Below are positions 60,127 through 64,000 of a DNA stretch of 64,000 nt, piece after piece (the first letter of the stretch is position 1; every line of letters starts with the position of its first letter). The DNA comes from Methanosarcina horonobensis HB-1 = JCM 15518 (GTDB lineage: Archaea > Halobacteriota > Methanosarcinia > Methanosarcinales > Methanosarcinaceae), in NCBI RefSeq assembly GCF_000970285.1, contig NZ_CP009516.1:1281036-1345035 (forward strand), read 5' to 3'. Made by a program: the position numbers and the translations under genes. The notes under the pieces are model-generated. The model ran no database searches and had not been told where the DNA came from. It saw only the letters and a program-made list of their open reading frames with translations.

Positions 60127-61431
60127 TCAGCTTATCTCGACGTTGTTAAACCATATAGTGAATTTCGTTCCTTGATCTCTTCTAAGCTCTATACAGCCAT
60201 CTACTTGTTTCACAAGAGTATCCACAAGTTGAAGCCCAAGAGAATTAGCAGTTTGGAGATCTATTTTTTCTGGAATGCCTTTTCCGTTGTCTGCTACTGT
60301 AAGTTTATACTGGAGATCTTTTCCTTGATTATATTCACTATTTGTCTTAAAATTCTCTCTGTTTACATTGGATTCTTTCGTTTTCTTCAAGCTTATACTG
60401 ATTTCACCTTTTCTGCCCGAAGGGAAAGCATGTTTTAAGGAGTTTGAGACCAGTTCATTGACGATGATACCAAGAGGGATTGCAGTATCCATGCCAAGAT
60501 AAGCCTCTTCAAGATTCAATTTTAAGTTGACATCTTCGTTTCTAAGATTATATGAGCTGAAAAGTTTTTTAGTGAGTGTCTGGATATATGCTGCAAAATT
60601 CAGATTATCTGTTCCTTTGCCTTTGTAAAGTTCTTGATGAATTAGAACCATTGAAACTATTCGGTTCTGGCTATCCTTGAAGGCATCTATAACTTCCGAA
60701 GCGTTACAAGTCTTAAGGTGAGAGAAGGTCTCTGCTTGAAGGTCAAGCAATGATGAAATCACTTGCAGATTGTTCTTGATTCTGTGATGAATTTCTTTTA
60801 TTCGAGTCTCTTCAATTTTTGCCAGAGCTTCTTCAGCCCTTTTTCGTCCGGAATTTTCTATTATCTGCCATTTCCCTTTCTTTTTGGCTAGAGCGAACTG
60901 ATGGTTGGAGACCATCTCAGCAATTTCAACTATCTTGCACATCTCAAGATAATAGGTACATAGAACTATCATACGGTATTTGCCAATGATAGTATCCAGA
61001 GCGTCTTCGTAGTATACGAAGTCCTGCCAATGTGTTTCCAGCCAAAAAGAATGTCCGCTCAATCTCAAACCATCGTAACCACATTCGAGGCTCTGATCGG
61101 TTTTCTTAACCCAGTTCTTTAAGACCTTCTCAGGATCCAAACCACCGTCTTCTACGTATCCGAGAGTGTAGGGGACAATTTCGATTTGCCCTTTATCCAG
61201 ATAAATATCAAAACCAGGAACAACTCTTCTCAGGGATTCTTCTGCATCCTCTACAGTCAGCTCTTGTGGTATGACCCATATACAGAATTCATTATTTTCC
61301 AGTCCTGTTTTAAAATAAGGAACAAGTATATCTAACAGATCCTCTTTAGTCTGGTAAAACTGACAGAAGTGCGTTCCCCATGGCAGATCTCCAATAATAC
61401 CAATGCCAGAATTTCTCAGTTTTTCTTCCAT
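60127..61431 (-). CDS. MEDS-domain sensor histidine kinase
   Basis: The 434-residue cytoplasmic kinase starts with a MEDS sensory domain (GDLPWGTHFCQFYQTKEDLL to about residue 185), typical of methanogen and methylotroph sensors. A HisKA_2-type dimerisation domain follows (IKEIHHRIKNNLQVISSLLD, phospho-His in EIHHR), then a HATPase domain: NELVSNSLKHAFP (N box), VADNGKGIPE (G1) and SLGLQLVDTLVKQ (G2). There are no TM segments. ATG 61431 has AAGGGG 9 nt upstream and is preferred to ATG 61461. The signal is unknown, but MEDS domains are linked to methylated or C1 compounds. The convergent REC protein is the likely target. Confidence 0.92.
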   Translation of the reverse strand: MEEKLRNSGIGIIGDLPWGTHFCQFYQTKEDLLDILVPYFKTGLENNEFCIWVIPQELTVEDAEESLRRVVPGFDIYLDKGQIEIVPYTLGYVEDGGLDPEKVLKNWVKKTDQSLECGYDGLRLSGHSFWLETHWQDFVYYEDALDTIIGKYRMIVLCTYYLEMCKIVEIAEMVSNHQFALAKKKGKWQIIENSGRKRAEEALAKIEETRIKEIHHRIKNNLQVISSLLDLQAETFSHLKTCNASEVIDAFKDSQNRIVSMVLIHQELYKGKGTDNLNFAAYIQTLTKKLFSSYNLRNEDVNLKLNLEEAYLGMDTAIPLGIIVNELVSNSLKHAFPSGRKGEISISLKKTKESNVNRENFKTNSEYNQGKDLQYKLTVADNGKGIPEKIDLQTANSLGLQLVDTLVKQVDGCIELRRDQGTKFTIWFNNVEIS

Positions 61432-61461
61432 CCCATATGTCCCCTTCGCAACACGACTCAT

Positions 61462-61879
61462 TCAAACTGTTTTTCCACTCAGGAAAAATCCAAATACATT
61501 TTCTCTAAAATTAAGTATGGACTATAAAATGTAGAAACTTAATAAATATCAAATTATTATTCTATCATTTAATTTCATCGACTATTTAATAATTTAATAT
61601 GAAATAGCCAATCTAATTTTTACTTATTATTAGATAAGTTTATTTTTTTACAAATAAACACTTCTAAATTTAGAAGCATTTCTAAATTTTGATATAATTC
61701 ATATTCGTCATCAGAAGGCGTATATTAGAAAAAAGTAAAGTTGATATAAAATTCATTAACGATTTGAGGTATTAACATTCACCATTGCGATATTTGAGAA
61801 ACACGTATATTAAGCAAGAATCTATGCCTTTTTTGCTAAGGAAAGAGACCAATTTAAAAAATCAGTGCTTTTCAAGAGG
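61462..61879. other. Intergenic AT-rich region, nothing recognised
   Basis: Very AT-rich promoter region of the histidine kinase. The lost part of the integrase may once have extended here, but I cannot trace it. Confidence 0.45.
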
Positions 61880-62129
61880 GCGGAAAACTTTCAAAACTTT
61901 TTGACCCCTGCAAGCTTCGTCTTTATAGTATTATCTGAGAGCTCCCTATTCTGCAAATATTTTCTAAAGCTGATGAGATAACCTTTTATCTTCCTACATC
62001 TCATAAGATGCCTGCTTTAATCTCGGCTTCGGCTTCGGTTAGTAACTCATCAGGAGATTTATTTACCCAATCATTATAATCTTGCATACCTTGGAGATAG
62101 ATTTTCTTTGTGTTATCAGACCGGTTTAA
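61880..62129 (-). pseudogene. Integrase (tyrosine recombinase) pseudogene, fragment 2
   Basis: On the minus strand this continues the integrase N-terminus after the TnpB insertion. It reads LNRSDNTKKIYLQGMQDYND, then WVNKSPDELLTEAEAEIKAG, then, after a frame change near 61990, MRCRKIKGYLISFRKYLQNR and ELSDNTIKTKLAGVKKF. This is the SAM-like core-binding domain of phage-type integrases. The catalytic domain with its Arg-His-Arg-Tyr residues is absent, so the gene was dead apart from the insertion. Confidence 0.72.
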
Positions 62130-62241
62130 CTTTAAGGCGGGAAGTCCCCTTCCTCGGAGCGAAGCGACAGTTGGGGGATGAAAGCCGTCAACTTCACTAT
62201 ATTAAGTTTAACAAAACCTATATATTTCTTTAAAACGCATA

Positions 62242-63366
62242 ATGTATAGTATGTTAAAAGCCTACAAATATCGAATCTACCCTAGCAAAAAACAAAAGGA
62301 AATGATACAAGTTCATTTTGGTGCATGTAGATTTGTCTATAACTGGGCTTTAGAACAAAAGATAAAAACTTATGAACAAACTGGGAAATCAATATCGAGG
62401 TTTGATTTACAGCACATTTTAGTCCATGAAGTAAAACCTTCTAACGAATGGTTAAAAGAAGCTAATTCACAGGCTCTACTTGCCTCTTTAGTAAATGTAG
62501 AATCAGCATTTACTAAATTCTTTAGAGAGAAATCCGGATTTCCCAAGTTCAAGTCTAAGAAAAATCCGGTTCAATCATATCAAATGCCTCAACATTATGC
62601 GGTAGATTTTGAGAAGCAGATAATTAAGCTTCCTAAAATAGGTGAAGTTAAAACCATACTTCATAGAAGGTTTGAAGGCAAACTTAAAACCGCAACAATT
62701 TCAAGATCAAGTACAGGAAAATATTATATCAGTATCCTTGTAGATAACGAAAAAGATATTCCTGAAAAGCAGAACTTTTCAGAATCAACTACAATAGGTA
62801 TTGATGCAGGCATCAAAGATTTTGCAGTTCTATCAAATGGAGAAAAGGTTGAAAATCCAAAATACCTTAAAAATTCTCTAAAAAGAATGAAAGCTCTCCA
62901 AAAAAGAGTATCGAGAAAAGTTAAAGGCTCTAAGAATAGGAATAAGGCTAGACAGCATCTTTCAAAAATCCATGAAACTATTAGCAATCAGAGAAATAAT
63001 TTCCAGCATCAACTCTCTTTTAGACTGATTAGCGAGAACCAAGCTATTGCGCTGGAAACTCTGAATGTTAAAGGTATGGTAAAAAATCATTGTCTGGCTC
63101 AATCTATTTCAGATGCTTCGTTGAGTAGTTTTGTAACAAAATTAGAGTATAAAGCTGAATGGTTGGGAAAAACCATTTTACGAATAGGAAGATTTGAGCC
63201 ATCTTCTAAATTATGCAATGTTTGTGGGCATCACAATTCCAATCTAACTCTTGATGTTAGAGAGTGGACGTGTCCTGGTTGCAAAACAAAGCATGACAGA
63301 GACGTAAATGCTGCAATCAATATCAAAAAGTTCTCTCTTCAAGATCAAAATCTTATAGTTATCTGA
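62242..63366 (+). CDS. tnpB: TnpB RNA-guided endonuclease (copy 2)
   Basis: The full-length TnpB of 374 residues is closely related to the copy at 51762. The N-terminus is AYKYRIYPSKKQKEMIQVHF, and FKSKKNPVQSYQMPQHYAVD is shared. RuvC motifs are Asp188 in GIDAGIKDFAVL, Glu in ALETLNVKGM and the Asp pair in HDRDVNAAINI. The zinc finger is CNVCGHHN...CPGCK. All catalytic residues are in place. ATG 62242 and ATG 62251 are both possible starts. It is inserted in an integrase pseudogene and reads opposite to it. Confidence 0.93.
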   Translation: MYSMLKAYKYRIYPSKKQKEMIQVHFGACRFVYNWALEQKIKTYEQTGKSISRFDLQHILVHEVKPSNEWLKEANSQALLASLVNVESAFTKFFREKSGFPKFKSKKNPVQSYQMPQHYAVDFEKQIIKLPKIGEVKTILHRRFEGKLKTATISRSSTGKYYISILVDNEKDIPEKQNFSESTTIGIDAGIKDFAVLSNGEKVENPKYLKNSLKRMKALQKRVSRKVKGSKNRNKARQHLSKIHETISNQRNNFQHQLSFRLISENQAIALETLNVKGMVKNHCLAQSISDASLSSFVTKLEYKAEWLGKTILRIGRFEPSSKLCNVCGHHNSNLTLDVREWTCPGCKTKHDRDVNAAINIKKFSLQDQNLIVI

Positions 63367-63476
63367 CACCTACGGAACGCAGGGGATGAGCTTGTGGACT
63401 TGCGAACGGTAGTTCGAGGGATGAAGCAAGAAGCCACTTCCTCGCTTTCATCAGAAAGCAGGGAGGGGTAGTTCAC
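63367..63476 (+). ncRNA. reRNA (omega RNA) region of TnpB copy 2
   Basis: Starts right after the tnpB stop with CACCTACGGAACGCAGGGGA. Hairpins GAAC/GTTC (63405-63416) and GCTTTC/GAAAGC (about 63444-63459) lead to the terminal GGTAGTTCAC. The flank after 63476 (TGTATTAAGTCACTCG) is the predicted guide and corresponds to integrase DNA. Function is inferred from the TnpB family. Confidence 0.55.
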
Positions 63477-63539
63477 TGTATTAAGTCACTCGATTATGAA
63501 CGGATCGTTACTAAGGTCTCGGGCTCTCATGAAATTCAT
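63477..63539 (-). pseudogene. Integrase pseudogene, fragment 1 (N-terminus)
   Basis: On the minus strand ATG 63539 opens MNFMRARDLSNDPFIIE, then a TGA, then LNT up to the element boundary. When joined to fragment 2 through TTTAA the reading phase continues as NTLNRSDNTKK. The TGA stands where integrases of this type have Trp. It may be an inactivating mutation that came before or after the insertion. Confidence 0.7.
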
Positions 63540-63679
63540 CAATTGATAGATATATGCCGTTAGACATAATAGACATTTCATTATAGTGAGTTCTGAAACC
63601 TTAATTTCTTCACAATACTCATTCATTATTATTTGGTTATCGTAAATTATCATTTGATTATCGGAAAGGAGGTTTACTT

Positions 63680-64000
63680 TTGGGAACAATAAGCGAAAAA
63701 ATCTTTTCCCGGGCAGCAGGAAAAGAGGCAAAAGCTAATGATTTTGTGCTGGCAGATGTAGATTACGCAATGGCGCATGACGGCACGTCAGTACTTGCAG
63801 TAAATGCTTTTAAGGAAATGGAGATGGAAAAGGTCTGGGATCCTTCAAAGATTGTAATTCCTTTTGACCATATTGCCCCCGCAAACACCGAGACTTCAGC
63901 TATCCTGCAAAAAGAGATCAGGGAATGGGTGCAGGAGCAGGGAATACCCAACTTTTATGAGGTTGGAGAAGGGATCTGCCACCAGGTGCTTCCGGAAAAC
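63680..64000 (+). CDS. leuC: 3-isopropylmalate dehydratase / homoaconitase large subunit (partial)
   Basis: The first 107 residues of an aconitase-superfamily large subunit run off the right edge. [40 protein letters not shown] and [20 protein letters not shown] are characteristic, with the DH of FDHIAPAN in the active-site region. The enzyme isomerises isopropylmalate (leucine) or homocitrate-type substrates (coenzyme B). N-termini alone do not separate these. The start is TTG 63680 with AAAGGAGG 8 nt upstream. The cluster cysteines lie beyond the window. Confidence 0.9.
   Translation, partial: MGTISEKIFSRAAGKEAKANDFVLADVDYAMAHDGTSVLAVNAFKEMEMEKVWDPSKIVIPFDHIAPANTETSAILQKEIREWVQEQGIPNFYEVGEGICHQVLPEN

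Larger units (their letters stand above)
62130..63476 (+). mobile_element. Intact IS1341-type TnpB element (copy 2)
   Basis: Element bounds are fixed by reconstruction of the interrupted integrase. TTTAA at 62125-62129 is directly followed by the left end CTTTAAGGCGGGAAGTCCCC. The right end is GGAGGGGTAGTTCAC at 63462-63476. The element holds tnpB and its reRNA region only. No target-site duplication is seen, as expected for IS200/IS605-type insertion. The left end is nearly identical to that of the deleted element at 50556. Confidence 0.85.

Overview
The window is archaeal and almost certainly Methanosarcina. It carries a three-gene HdrA-HdrC-HdrB heterodisulfide reductase set, a small siroheme sulfite-reductase-like protein, TrmB-, HxlR- and MarR-type regulators, PGF-CTERM surface proteins, tRNA genes, AT-rich promoters and SD motifs of the GGAGG/GGTGAT type. 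Coding regions are moderately GC-rich, intergenic regions are long and AT-rich, and one end of the window shows much gene decay.

Layout. 1-608: N-terminal part of a probable secretion ATPase running off the left edge. 1978-11751: three paralogous MATE transporters (the first in an apparent operon with a MarR and a short TrmB-like regulator), two paralogous exported PGF-CTERM proteins and an alpha/beta-hydrolase pseudogene. 12485-15628: a methyltransferase, an ADP-forming acyl-CoA synthetase alpha-type protein and an HxlR regulator. 15909-19646: a run of redox genes (siroheme/FeS protein, cupin, CGGC protein, SnoaL-like protein, ferredoxin, AhpD-like protein). 19831-21766: a full-length TrmB regulator and prephenate dehydratase. 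22084-29651: a five-gene MoxR-DUF58-vWA membrane operon. 29923-37359: mostly minus-strand housekeeping and envelope genes (CTP-dependent lipid kinase family, flippase-like protein, sugar-nucleotide pyrophosphorylase, OB-fold protein, three FKBP isomerases, SdpI-like and HdeD-like membrane proteins). 37993-39894: a large surface protein. 40356-40866: tRNA-Ala and two tRNA-Ile genes. 41399-43013: a subtilisin with a stand-alone propeptide-like protein beside it. 43305-45869: two paralogous HTH regulators on either side of a dead TnpB element. 46443-50465: hdrA-hdrC-hdrB.

The right-hand 13 kb is an accessory region. It contains a deleted and two intact IS1341-type TnpB elements with their 3' reRNA (omega RNA) regions, a duplicated flavoprotein-acetyltransferase block in which different members have decayed in each copy, an integrase pseudogene split by a TnpB element, a response regulator, a MEDS-domain histidine kinase and small hypothetical genes. 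The window ends in the first third of a leuC/homoaconitase-type gene.

The most informative observation is at 62125-63539. Removing the second TnpB element after a TTTAA motif restores an uninterrupted integrase reading phase across the junction, which fixes the element ends and points to TTTAA as its target motif. Other points worth following are the subtilisin/inhibitor pair, the altered cluster-binding residues in HdrB and in the HdrA C-terminus, and a long dyad operator upstream of an unknown gene at 57672.
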